NCBI GenBank assembly: GCA_934359535.1
Contig: CAKRLN010000016.1
Span: 1 to 16,946 of the forward strand
Direction of reading: 5' to 3'
Source: an uncultured Lachnospiraceae bacterium
GTDB lineage: Bacteria; Bacillota; Clostridia; Lachnospirales; Lachnospiraceae
Length of the DNA: 16,946 nt
Under the pieces are notes generated by a model that saw only the letters and a program-made list of their open reading frames with translations, was not told the DNA's origin and made no database searches. A program made the translations under genes and the position numbers. Below, piece after piece: positions 1 to 7,639 of the stretch; position 1 is the first letter of the stretch, and each line of letters begins with the position of its first letter.

Positions 1-347
1 GCATATTCCTTCGGTACTGCCGACCGGAAAAAGCTGCGCTTCTCATAGGACAATTCTTTCCCTTCTATCTTTCCCAGCTCTCCCACAGCCTCTGCTGCAA
101 TCGTTTCTTCCAGCCCCTGCTTCCCGGAACGGAAAAACATACGCTCATCGAGTGTAAACAGATAGGTAAGCTCTCCTGCGATGTCTGCGACCTGCCGGTA
201 TTCTGGAAATGTAATCTGCTCCGGTTCCTTTGGATTTTTCATTACAAGGAGCTCTCCCTCTCGAAAAAAGAGGACAAAGCTGTCCTCTTCGGGTGTCCTC
301 TCAACATAAGAATTACTGAATTGATGTGGTGTAATATCCTGTATCAT
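1..347 (-). CDS. nudC: NAD(+)/NADH diphosphatase (NudC-like), N-terminal part, cut by window edge
   Basis: The reading frame opens at an ATG at 345-347 and stays open for 115 codons to the left edge, so the gene is partial. A Shine-Dalgarno-like AGAAGGG lies 8 bases upstream. The visible protein begins MIQDITPHQFSNSY and continues with a beta-rich segment (DSFVLFFREGELLVMK, then YLFTLDERMFFR) and ends ...RSAVPKEYA. This matches my memory of the N-terminal domain of clostridial NADH pyrophosphatases, which hydrolyse NAD(H) to NMN(H) and AMP and may decap NAD-capped RNA. The zinc-ribbon and Nudix box would lie beyond the left edge and cannot be checked here. It starts 28 bases after the stop of the GGDEF gene on the same strand, so cotranscription is likely. 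Family assignment is by recognition of the N-terminus only. Confidence 0.72.
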   Translation of the reverse strand, partial: MIQDITPHQFSNSYVERTPEEDSFVLFFREGELLVMKNPKEPEQITFPEYRQVADIAGELTYLFTLDERMFFRSGKQGLEETIAAEAVGELGKIEGKELSYEKRSFFRSAVPKEY

Positions 348-375
348 TTCTTTTTCCCTTCTTCTATGTTTTCTT

Positions 376-1988
376 TTACCTTCCAGAAAGAATCTCTCCT
401 GCCTGCCGTTTTAATGACTTCTTATTCTCATACATCATCATATCGGCACGCTTTCTCGCATCTTCGATTCCTGCATCTGCCGGCTCTACAAAAGCATAGC
501 CACATGCAATATCCATATTGACCGGAACCATTCTTTTATGATTCAAAAGCTCAACTTCCTGCCGCATTCTCATAATCAGCCGCTCGATCGGACAGGACGC
601 GGCATGTTTTATAATACAGCAGAACTCGTCCCCTCCGATCCGGTAACAACTCCCATAGCGTTCAAAACCCGTTCAATCAGTGATGCGGATTCCGTGATAT
701 ATACATCTCCTGCCGCATGTCCATGCACATCATTGCAGCACTTCAGATTATTCAGGTCAAAGGTAACAATCATTTCACACTGCTGCATCTTTTCATGTTT
801 CACGAAATGGTTATAGGCATTCCGGTTATACATTCCAGTCATGGAATCATTTAATGCAAACTCCTCTAGTGCCTTCGCTTTTCTTCCACGCTTCAGCGCA
901 GCAATCGTCGATCTCGCTGATTCGATTCCAAGGACAAGGATAAATAGCAGAAAAGCGGTTCTTCCGAATGTTCCAGATGTCTGCCGTCCGCTGTAATAGC
1001 TGATCATATCGCCAATTGTCGCTACAGTTACGATGGCAAGCGCCACAAAGGTCAGCCTCAGCCTGCCATCCATCTGGCGTTTTATAATTTTAGCGGTAAT
1101 TCCACCAATCAGGTAAAATAGCACTGCTGCAATCATCGCATGAATGACCGTCACAGCTCTCCGTAAATCACAAATACCTGCAAATTGCAAAATCAGCAGG
1201 ATCATATCCATCAACATACTTGTTCTACACAGACTTCTCCAGATCCTGCTTTCCGGCATTCGAAGAAAGCTGCGTACAAACAGAAGAAACGGCACCGGCA
1301 TCATCATAAGGAACAGAAATGCACAAAACTGGGATGCCTGTCTGTTTAAAAGCAGAAGCGTGGCTGTATTCGTTTCATTCGCAGACCAGAAGCCAAGCAG
1401 CATGGAAAAATACCCCAGATACAGAAGCGATGGATCTACATCCGTTTCCTTACGTACAAGACGCCAATAGCTGATCATGTAAATGCCGACGATAACAATA
1501 AGCATACTGATCATAAATGCTGGAAGTGAGCTCCTCATAATTTCTGTGTAAAGCTCCCCTCCAATTCCCATATAGAAATCCGGCACGTTCCCCGCCGTCT
1601 CCGGATAACATGGCAGAAGCTGCACATATACCTTCTGCACATCATTGGGCAAAACAACAAAATTCCATACATTTCCAGTCGTATGCCCCCACATACCACC
1701 CGTCTGCTTCCGTTCATAAAGCACTTCTCCATCTGCTACTACTGTTACATACTGATGCGATGTAAAAAAAGCAAGTGATGTCTTTTTTTTCCGGCACGCA
1801 TCAATATAAAGCTGCGTCTGTGTTCCGCCACCTGCAAGACTTACCACCTTCTGCGGTTCTACCCTTATCATCGCGTTCTCTTCTTTTGTATTTTGAGTGC
1901 AGATAAAGGATAACAGGATCAGAATTGTACCCAAAACAACAACGGTTATAAGCATAACCGAACCCTGATTGATTTTGTATTTATTCAT
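376..1988 (-). pseudogene. 7TM-domain diguanylate cyclase (GGDEF), frameshifted
   Basis: Start ATG at 1988 has a GGGGGA ribosome site. Residues about 12-30 form a membrane segment, about 31-150 an extracytoplasmic domain, and about 155-370 a multi-pass 7TM-type sensor. A GGDEF domain then begins with NDSMTGMYNR (a DxLT variant) and DLNNLKCCNDVHGHAAGD. The original frame ends prematurely at 609 after about 17 out-of-frame residues. In the next frame the protein continues as RYGSCYRIGGDEF (GGDEF at 622-636) and runs to a stop at 376. One missing base in the AAAA run at 664-667 restores a full reading (ERVFERYGSC). The intact protein would make cyclic di-GMP at the membrane; no RxxD inhibitory site is seen before GGDEF. 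As written, the product lacks the active-site loop. It may be a real pseudogene or a one-base sequence error. It sits 25 bases after ecfT. Confidence 0.88.
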
Positions 1989-2013
1989 GATGTCCCCCTG
2001 CTCTTAAGAGCCA

Positions 2014-2841
2014 TTATACAAACGGATTATAGAATCTATTTCCGTCATAATACGTAAGGATCAATGCTGCTGCCATAAAAGTCACTGTAACAGCAATTGT
2101 AATATAATCAAGCTTTGCAAGCTTTCTTCCACGATACCACGTACGTTTCTTATGCTTTCCATAGCCACGCAGCTCCATCGCATTGCTCACGGTATCAATC
2201 CGTTCCATGCTGGTAAACACAAGTGGAAAGATGATTGCCGCCGTATTTCTCACGCGGTCCATAAACCCGGCCTTTGCAGACATCTCAATTCCGCGGGCCT
2301 CCTGCGCATTTTTTATTTTATGGAAATCATCCTGTGCATCCGGAATATAACGGAGTGCCAAAGAAACCGCGTACCCGATATTGTAACTGATTCCAATCCG
2401 GTTTAACGATGCTGCAAATTCCGATGGATTCGTTGTCACAATAAAAATAAACACCGATGGCACAATTGTCAGATATTTTAACAGGATATTTGCCTCATAA
2501 AAAAGCTGTTCTGCCGTCAGGCTGTAATGTCCGGCAAGTGGAACAAGCACCGTCCGTGTTCCATAAATCTTACTGCCCTGATCCGGGGCAAAAATATAAA
2601 TGGCAAGCAGGTTAATCACCATAAATACCATAATAAATTTGAAAATACTTCCAACCTGCTTCCAATCCGTCTTTGAAATCTGAAACAGAATCAGACTGAT
2701 TACAAACATAACAAAAAGCACACGCGTATCATAAGTCAGCATACTGGTAATCGACCATGCCAGAAAGAAGATCAATTTAGTGACACCGCAGAGTCCGTCG
2801 ATCCATGTATCCTTTTTCTCATAGGTTAATAGCTTTGCCAT
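2014..2841 (-). CDS. ecfT: ECF transporter transmembrane (T) component
   Basis: A 275-residue integral membrane protein with hydrophobic segments near residues 22-54, 66-84, 121-137 and 246-264. It carries the two short Arg-containing motifs expected of EcfT/CbiQ coupling helices: ARG at 182-184 (in NAQEARGIEMS) and LRG at 224-226 (in AMELRGYG). These grip the grooves of the two ATPase domains. It is the membrane hub of an energy-coupling-factor importer that couples ATP hydrolysis to the S component. The start ATG at 2841 overlaps the end of the double ATPase gene by 16 bases, indicating translational coupling, and is preceded by AAAGGACGG. Length fits the family. Confidence in family is high; the cargo is set by the S component. 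Confidence 0.93.
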   Translation of the reverse strand: MAKLLTYEKKDTWIDGLCGVTKLIFFLAWSITSMLTYDTRVLFVMFVISLILFQISKTDWKQVGSIFKFIMVFMVINLLAIYIFAPDQGSKIYGTRTVLVPLAGHYSLTAEQLFYEANILLKYLTIVPSVFIFIVTTNPSEFAASLNRIGISYNIGYAVSLALRYIPDAQDDFHKIKNAQEARGIEMSAKAGFMDRVRNTAAIIFPLVFTSMERIDTVSNAMELRGYGKHKKRTWYRGRKLAKLDYITIAVTVTFMAAALILTYYDGNRFYNPFV

Positions 2842-4541
2842 TCCCGCACCGTCCTTTCATAGCTGATAAAATGCTCCACAAACTGGGAAGGCTGTGTAAT
2901 CCCGCATTTCACTGCCATCTCATAAAGGGAAGTTTTCTTCAGATATGCGCGGTCAGAAACCTCATCATTCGTAAGAATCTCCGCCGGGGTATCATCCGCA
3001 ATCAGCTCTCCATCTGCAATCACAAAGGCACGGTCCGTGTATTCGAGCATCAGATGCATGTCATGTGTGATCATAATGATCGTTGTCCCCTGTTCTTTGT
3101 TGATCCTTTTTAGAAATTCCATAATCTCGGTATAATGACGGTAATCCTGTCCTGCCGTCGGCTCATCGAGAATCAGAATCTCCGGATTCATGACAAGAAT
3201 TGACGCAATCGTTACACGCTTCTTCTGCCCGAAGCTTAATGCAGAAACCGGCCAGTTGCGGAACGGATACAGACCGCAGATCTTTAATGTCTCAAATACC
3301 CGTTCTTTGATTTCTGCTTCCGGAACCCCCCGCACCAGAAGTCCAAGTGCAACCTCATCATAAATCATGGATTTGGAGATCATCTGGTTCGGGTTCTGCA
3401 TGACCATTCCGATTTTTTCTCCGCGCTCTTTAATGGAAAGCGGAGAAATATCTGCACCGTTTAGAAGGATTTTTCCACTGTCCGGTGTTAAAAATCCACA
3501 GATCAGATTGGAAAGTGTTGTCTTTCCTGCTCCGTTTTTGCCGACGATTGCCATCATCTCTCCCTTTTTCACCGAGAGATTCATGTTCTTTAAAACCGTC
3601 TGCCCACTCTGATAAGAGAAATTCAGATTTTCAATCGAAAGCACGGCTTCATTCGTATTTTCCGGCTTCTCCTTTACCGTATTTGCAAACCAGGACTGTA
3701 CCTGCGCTTTATACGGTTCAAACTGCATCGTATCCACATGCTGTGGATGATCCTTTGGCTGGATCTTACAGCCGGCATGCTTTAATGCAGTCACATAAAG
3801 CGGCTCCCGGATTCCCTCTCTCATCAGGATATCCCCGGCAAGCAGCTCGTCCGGTGTCAGATCACAGACAATTGTCCCATCTCCGACAACCACGATCCGG
3901 TCAACATCCCGATAAAGAACATCCTCTAAGCGGTGCTCGATTATAACGATGGTCTTTTTCTGCTCCTTCTGGATGCGGTCAATCAGATCGATTGCCCGTT
4001 TCCCGGTTGCGGGATCTAAATTGGCAAGCGGCTCATCAAATAAAAGCACTTCCACATCATCAATCATAACACCTGCCATAGATACACGCTGTTTTTGTCC
4101 TCCTGACAGCTCTGACGGTGCATGGTCAAGAAGAGTTTTCACATCCACGACCTCTGCCACACCGTCTACCATGCGGTGCATCTCATCCGTAGCAACACAA
4201 TCATTTTCCAGTGCAAATGCAATATCCTCTGCAACGGTAAGTCCGATAAACTGTCCATCCGTATCCTGAAGCACGGTTCCAACGATCTTTGACAGCCCAA
4301 AGATTCCAAGCTTCTTCGGATTCTGCCCTTTGATCTTTAATGTCCCGGTACTCTCCCCTGTAAATGAAAAAGGGACCAGTCCGTTCATGCAATTCGCAAG
4401 GGTTGATTTCCCTGACCCGGATGGTCCGATGATCAGAACCTTTTCTCCGGGATAAATCGAAAGATTGATATCCCGGAGCGTTGGCTCCACCTGTGATCGA
4501 TATTTAAAAGAGTAATTTTTAAATTCAATAATAGGTTCCAT
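2826..4541 (-). CDS. ECF transporter double ATPase (two fused ABC domains)
   Basis: A 571-residue protein with two complete ABC ATPase units. The first has Walker A GPSGSGKST (39-47), signature LSGGQ (145-149), Walker B LLFDEP (about 166-171) and a switch His near 203. A linker of about 230-298 matches the region called DUF3744 in relatives. The second has Walker A GKNGAGKTT (334-342), a variant signature LSFGQ (435-439), Walker B LILDEP (456-461) and His 493. It powers the ECF importer at the cytoplasmic face, acting as both EcfA and EcfA'. Order S component, fused ATPase, T component is the known arrangement around UPF0397 proteins in streptococci and staphylococci. Start ATG has AAAGGAAAT upstream and lies 30 bases after the S-component stop. 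The second signature departs from LSGGQ but SFGQ is seen in this ATPase group. Confidence 0.93.
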   Translation of the reverse strand: MEPIIEFKNYSFKYRSQVEPTLRDINLSIYPGEKVLIIGPSGSGKSTLANCMNGLVPFSFTGESTGTLKIKGQNPKKLGIFGLSKIVGTVLQDTDGQFIGLTVAEDIAFALENDCVATDEMHRMVDGVAEVVDVKTLLDHAPSELSGGQKQRVSMAGVMIDDVEVLLFDEPLANLDPATGKRAIDLIDRIQKEQKKTIVIIEHRLEDVLYRDVDRIVVVGDGTIVCDLTPDELLAGDILMREGIREPLYVTALKHAGCKIQPKDHPQHVDTMQFEPYKAQVQSWFANTVKEKPENTNEAVLSIENLNFSYQSGQTVLKNMNLSVKKGEMMAIVGKNGAGKTTLSNLICGFLTPDSGKILLNGADISPLSIKERGEKIGMVMQNPNQMISKSMIYDEVALGLLVRGVPEAEIKERVFETLKICGLYPFRNWPVSALSFGQKKRVTIASILVMNPEILILDEPTAGQDYRHYTEIMEFLKRINKEQGTTIIMITHDMHLMLEYTDRAFVIADGELIADDTPAEILTNDEVSDRAYLKKTSLYEMAVKCGITQPSQFVEHFISYERTVREWQSY

Positions 4542-4571
4542 AATATTTCCTTTAACGCTTAATCTGTAACC

Positions 4572-5123
4572 TTAGTCTTCTTTCTCAAGGCTTGAAGATT
4601 TTGCCCCAATCTTTGTATATCCGGCTGCAAGAAGAGTTCCAAGAACTGCAATGATGATCACGTTTGCAATCCATGCACAGATACCCTGTGCAAAAACCTT
4701 CTTGGCTGGCTCCGCATTCATGACAATATCAAGCACAGGCGCAAGAACGATCCATGCTGCTGCATTGGAGATCACCTGTACAACATTAAATAATGCGATC
4801 TTTCCACCTTCAAAGCCACCTTCTTTAATTGCAAATTTCTTTGCAAACAGACCCATAATAATTCCGAATAATGCATCCGGAAATACCCAGCTCCACCATA
4901 CAGAACCATAGAATAACGCATCACCGAGTGCATGTCCTGCAAATCCAATGATGCCTCCAACAACCGGTCCGTAAACTGCAGATAAAAATGCAAGAAGCGC
5001 AGCTCTTACCTGCAATGATGTGTTCGGAATAAATCCGATCGGAATCTGTACTTCTGTCAGCACGATAAACAGTGCTGTTCCGATACCGGCAGCAACAACT
5101 TCCTTAATACCAAACTTTTTCAT
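4572..5123 (-). CDS. ECF transporter S component, UPF0397 family (annotated as riboflavin-type)
   Basis: A roughly 183-residue hydrophobic protein with about five to six membrane segments. Conserved-looking features of UPF0397 are visible: VVAAGIGTALF near the N-terminus, SAVYGPVVGGIIGFAGHALGD, FYGSVWWSWVFPDALFGIIMG, NVVQVISNAAAWIVLAPVLD and FAQGICAWIANVI. It binds the vitamin-like substrate of the ECF complex. Databases name this family an ECF-type riboflavin transporter component, but I know of no firm substrate proof, so the cargo is left open. The start at 5123 is chosen because AAGGAGG sits 8 bases upstream; an in-frame upstream ATG at 5156 lies inside a terminator T-tract and lacks a ribosome site. 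It is the first gene of the ECF operon. Confidence 0.87.
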   Translation of the reverse strand: MKKFGIKEVVAAGIGTALFIVLTEVQIPIGFIPNTSLQVRAALLAFLSAVYGPVVGGIIGFAGHALGDALFYGSVWWSWVFPDALFGIIMGLFAKKFAIKEGGFEGGKIALFNVVQVISNAAAWIVLAPVLDIVMNAEPAKKVFAQGICAWIANVIIIAVLGTLLAAGYTKIGAKSSSLEKED

Positions 5124-5154
5124 GCTAAATTCCTCCTTTTTCATGAAACAAAAC

Positions 5155-5178
5155 AAAAAAACCGAGCGTCCCGCTTCG
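5155..5178 (-). terminator. Rho-independent terminator between ffs and the ECF operon
   Basis: On the minus strand CGAAGCG pairs with CGCTCG (six base pairs with one bulged A, GGA loop) and is followed at once by seven T. It most simply ends the SRP RNA precursor. Its T-tract stops only 31 bases before the ECF S-component start, so it could also act as a partial barrier or attenuator for readthrough transcription. Confidence 0.75.
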
Positions 5179-5205
5179 AATTACGACAATAGACGTTACC
5201 TTCAC

Positions 5206-5424
5206 AGTTAACTCAGCCCAGGCGCCCTCACGGCACACAGGCGATTCCGCTTAGGGCTGCTATGTTCCCATCCTGACCCGGTTCACGGAGACCTGTTGCG
5301 TAAGACCCAGACATCAACGCCACTTATGAAGGGCGGCTCTACCGCCAATAATCCTCTACAAGACATCACCCCAACTATAGCGGATTGTTGGTTCAAGGTA
5401 CCGCTACCACCCCGGCTGCTCGGA
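5206..5424 (-). ncRNA. ffs: Signal recognition particle RNA, large bacterial type
   Basis: Read on the minus strand, the 5' part contains GGTGGTAGCGGTACC and CAATCCGCTATAGTTGG, which match the Alu domain of the Bacillus subtilis scRNA as I remember it. The 3' part contains the SRP54-binding hairpin: GGGTCAGG, then ATG-GGAA-CAT with a GGAA tetraloop (5265-5268), then AGCAGCCC. The ends can pair (CAGCC at 5414-5418 with GGCTG at 5214-5218). Size of about 220 nucleotides suits the large Gram-positive form. The 5' end is set from the promoter and the 3' end is approximate. It follows tadA, as in B. subtilis, where tadA (yaaJ), scr and dnaX are neighbours; here dnaX is replaced by an ECF operon. 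Confidence 0.9.
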
Positions 5425-5430
5425 GACTTA

Positions 5431-5460
5431 AGTATAATCTATAACTGGTATGATTGTCAA
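5431..5460 (-). promoter_or_regulatory. Promoter of ffs
   Basis: On the minus strand a perfect -35 TTGACA (5455-5460) is followed by an 18-base spacer and a -10 TATACT (5431-5436). Transcription would begin near 5424, just before the conserved SRP RNA sequence. The -35 lies 5 bases after the tadA stop. A near-consensus sigma-A promoter suits a highly expressed stable RNA. Confidence 0.8.
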
Positions 5461-5465
5461 TATTT

Positions 5466-5981
5466 CTACCTGTTTTTTTCGCTTTCCAGACGTTTCTTTT
5501 CGCCCTCTGCACGCTTCTTCTCTTTCTTGCGTTCCCGAAGCTCCCGGAAAAAAGAAGAAAGCATAAGCGCACATTCCTCTTCCAGCACCCCTCTTATAAT
5601 CTCTACCTGATGGTTAAACTGTGCCATCTGTAGAAGATTTAAGACCGATCCCGCACATCCCGCCTTGGGATTCATAGAAGCAATCACAACCCGCTTTAAG
5701 CGGCACTGCACGATCGCCCCTGCACACATCTGACATGGCTCTAACGTTACATACATCGTACAATCCTCAAGCCTCCAGTCCCCGGTCTTTTTGCTTGCCT
5801 TTTTGATCGCAGAAAGCTCGGCATGTGCCAGCGTATTTTTATCTGTATTTCTTCTATTATATCCCCGCGCAATAATCTTATCATTCTGCACGATCACGCA
5901 GCCAATCGGCACCTCATCGAGTGCATATGCTTTCCTTGCCTGCCGGATGGCTTCTTTCATATATTTTTCATCCTGTGTCAT
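5466..5981 (-). CDS. tadA: tRNA-specific adenosine deaminase
   Basis: A 171-residue cytidine/adenosine deaminase-fold protein. Zinc and catalytic motifs are intact: HAE at 53-55 (NTLAHAELSAI) and PCxxC at 82-86 (LEPCQMCAGAIV), plus a typical EVPIGCVIV near 23-31. It converts adenosine 34 to inosine in the anticodon wobble position of tRNA-Arg(ACG). Residues from about 150 on form a highly charged Lys/Glu/Arg tail (ERKKEKKRAEGEKKRLE), longer than in many relatives and probably helical. Start ATG at 5981 has AAAGGGG 7 bases upstream. It is followed directly by ffs, the usual Gram-positive neighbour, which supports the assignment. Confidence 0.96.
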   Translation of the reverse strand: MTQDEKYMKEAIRQARKAYALDEVPIGCVIVQNDKIIARGYNRRNTDKNTLAHAELSAIKKASKKTGDWRLEDCTMYVTLEPCQMCAGAIVQCRLKRVVIASMNPKAGCAGSVLNLLQMAQFNHQVEIIRGVLEEECALMLSSFFRELRERKKEKKRAEGEKKRLESEKNR

Positions 5982-6050
5982 AGACTTTCCCCTTTAAAAA
6001 ACTTATAATGTTATTATAATGATTTTTTGAGAAAAAGAAAGAAGACAGCT
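5982..6050. promoter_or_regulatory. AT-rich divergent promoter region between tadA and the acetyltransferase gene
   Basis: This short divergent gap must hold both promoters. On the plus strand TATAAT at 6015-6020 with TTTAAA at 5993-5998 (16-base spacer) could drive the acetyltransferase. The minus strand also reads TTATAATAACATTATAAG, which could give a -10 for tadA. Assignments are weak because the region is AT-rich. Confidence 0.4.
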
Positions 6051-6602
6051 ATGCTTTTTGAATATGAAACGAACCGTCTGATCCTACGCATTGTAAAACC
6101 AGACGCGGCCACACAGGTACTTGATTTCTACCTGCGCGACCGCGAGCTTTTTGAGAAATTTGAACCAGACCGTGTTCCACAGTTCTATACCGTCGAACAT
6201 CAGCGCACAATCCTGAAATGCGAATATAATCTTGCTTTCCGGATGCAGAATATCCGTTTTTACGTTTATTTAAAGGATCATCCGGATGTGATCATTGGCA
6301 CAATCTGCTTCCATAATATCTGTGGCTCCTTTTATTCAAGCTGTGAGGTTGGTTATAAATTCTCCAGCTTGTTCTGGCACTATGGCTATGCCTCGGAGTC
6401 TCTGAAAAAGGGAATTCAGATCATGTTTGATGAACTGAATCTGCACCGCATTACTGCTTATGTACTCCCTGACAATGCCCCATCCATCCGGTTACTGGAA
6501 TCCCGTGGCTTTGTCTTAGAGGGTACCGCCCGTTCCTATCTGCTTCTGCATGGATACTGGCGCGATCATTTGCAATACAGTCTGGTCAGAAATACTCTCT
6601 GA
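6051..6602 (+). CDS. GNAT-family N-acetyltransferase (RimJ/RimL-like)
   Basis: A roughly 183-residue acetyltransferase of the RimJ/RimL type. It begins MLFEYETNRLILR, the usual first strand of this family, has the central IIGTICFHNI strand and EVGYKF, then an acetyl-CoA-binding region around WHYGYASESLKKGIQIMFDELNLHRITAYVLPDNAPSIRLLESRGFVLEGTARSY (shown in parts: GYASE pyrophosphate loop, NAPSIRLLESRGF). Such enzymes acetylate protein N-termini or small molecules; the substrate cannot be read from sequence. Start 6051 was chosen because it matches the family; an in-frame TTG at 6027 would add a lysine/arginine-rich octapeptide and lies against the presumed -10. The ribosome site (AAGAAGA) is weak. 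It is a single gene, convergent with the next. Confidence 0.85.
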   Translation: MLFEYETNRLILRIVKPDAATQVLDFYLRDRELFEKFEPDRVPQFYTVEHQRTILKCEYNLAFRMQNIRFYVYLKDHPDVIIGTICFHNICGSFYSSCEVGYKFSSLFWHYGYASESLKKGIQIMFDELNLHRITAYVLPDNAPSIRLLESRGFVLEGTARSYLLLHGYWRDHLQYSLVRNTL

Positions 6603-6619
6603 CTGCTTTTCCTTTTCCA

Positions 6620-7522
6620 TTATTTGATCTCGATCGAATGAATCCAATAGCCAAATGGCTCACTGCCATTTCGGCTGTTGAAAAATTCCGGGAATCCGAA
6701 AATCGTTGCCATGACACGCTCCTGCTGCTGGTAAAAGCCCGGAATGCCAAGATACCACCGTTCCTTCCCACCCTCCATCTCTCTTCCCAGTATCAGGTAA
6801 TGATAATTAAAAAAACCATGCAGCAGAAAGCTGTTGTTTCCAAGATACCAGTTTCTCTTCGGAAGGCTCCGGATATCCTTCACATCGATTTTGATCCAGC
6901 TCCCGCCTTGTTCCCTTCGGAAATCCGGAAGCGGTTCCTTCTGCTCCCACAGAAGCTGCCACTGCGCCTTATCTGTTTCTGGCTGCGCTTCCATCGCATG
7001 CAGCTCTTCTTTCTTCTCCACGGCTTCCTGCCTGACAGCAGAAGCTTTTTTTTCTTTCACTTCCCCTCGCTGCCGGATCTCCGCTGTGGGCAGTTCTGCT
7101 TCCGCAGCCGGAACTGCTTCCTCAAGCTGCGGCGGCTCCCAGATCCGGATATCCGACAGTGCAAGCTGCACATTTTCGTCCTCCTTCCAGCGCGAGGCTG
7201 TCATTTTATCCTTATCATAAGCAACCGCAACTCCTGCAATCTGTCCAAAATCATACGAGGTTTTTCCAATCGGACTGCATTTTATAATTGTTCCGTAATC
7301 TCCCTGACCTCTTCGAATCTCCATGTCTCCTGCTTTCACCCCCACAAGACCAGCATCCTCTATCACAAGGTATACGGTTCCGGCTCCGGTAAATTGTCCA
7401 AGTCCCCGGATATGTATTTCCATCCGGCACTGCCCACCCCGGATATCAGCCCTGATAAATCCGGCATTCTTTCCACGTACTGCTCCCGTATAGTCATATA
7501 GATAGGTAATAAACCGTTTCAA
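6620..7522 (-). CDS. Conserved Lachnospiraceae protein, DUF6128-like C-terminal domain
   Basis: A 300-residue protein with three parts. Residues 1-110 are a beta-rich domain beginning MKRFITYLYDYTG and KNAGFIRADIRGGQCRMEIH. Residues about 130-195 are a Glu/Ala/Lys-rich low-complexity linker. Residues about 205-300 form a compact aromatic domain: WIKIDVKDIRSLPKRNWYLGNNSFLLHGFFNYHYLILG, then WYLGIPGFYQQQERVMATIFGFPEF and FGYWIHSIEI (given in parts). This resembles proteins I recall as DUF6128-containing in Lachnospiraceae; function is unknown. There is no signal peptide or membrane segment. The start is a TTG at 7520-7522 with GGGGA upstream, chosen because relatives begin in the same way (MKRFI/MNRFI). 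It ends 17 bases from the convergent acetyltransferase. Confidence 0.75.
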   Translation of the reverse strand: MKRFITYLYDYTGAVRGKNAGFIRADIRGGQCRMEIHIRGLGQFTGAGTVYLVIEDAGLVGVKAGDMEIRRGQGDYGTIIKCSPIGKTSYDFGQIAGVAVAYDKDKMTASRWKEDENVQLALSDIRIWEPPQLEEAVPAAEAELPTAEIRQRGEVKEKKASAVRQEAVEKKEELHAMEAQPETDKAQWQLLWEQKEPLPDFRREQGGSWIKIDVKDIRSLPKRNWYLGNNSFLLHGFFNYHYLILGREMEGGKERWYLGIPGFYQQQERVMATIFGFPEFFNSRNGSEPFGYWIHSIEIK

Positions 7523-7605
7523 TTTTGTCCCCGCTTGTTTTCCACTGTATTGTTACTATCTTATGCGGTTGTTGAAAAAAAATATCTTTTTTTGTGTCAA
7601 AAGTA

Positions 7606-7634
7606 TTGACTTTTTTCAAAAATCTATGTATATT
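7606..7634 (+). promoter_or_regulatory. Promoter of the Fur/PerR-like gene
   Basis: -35 TTGACT (7606-7611), a 17-base spacer and -10 TATATT (7629-7634) make a strong sigma-A match. Transcription would start near 7641, inside the inverted repeat that probably serves as operator. Confidence 0.72.
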
Positions 7635-7639
7635 AATAT

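Noticed and set aside
609..690. Programmed -1 ribosomal frameshifting in the GGDEF gene
   Set aside because: The local bases (GGG TTT TG in the wrong register) do not form a slippery heptamer in the zero frame, and no strong downstream stem was obvious; mutation or sequence error is simpler.
5124..5205. FMN, TPP or preQ1 riboswitch before the ECF S component
   Set aside because: The stretch is too short for FMN or TPP elements and does not show a preQ1 pseudoknot pattern; it contains a plain terminator.
5296..5610. Plus-strand ORF of 104 codons across the region between tadA and the ECF operon
   Set aside because: It covers the SRP RNA gene and the end of tadA on the opposite strand, has no ribosome site, and its protein looks like no family.
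6638..7501. Plus-strand ORF of 287 codons antisense to the DUF6128-like gene
   Set aside because: It is a shadow of a real minus-strand gene; composition (Phe, Leu, Ser, Cys-rich) and lack of ribosome site argue against coding.
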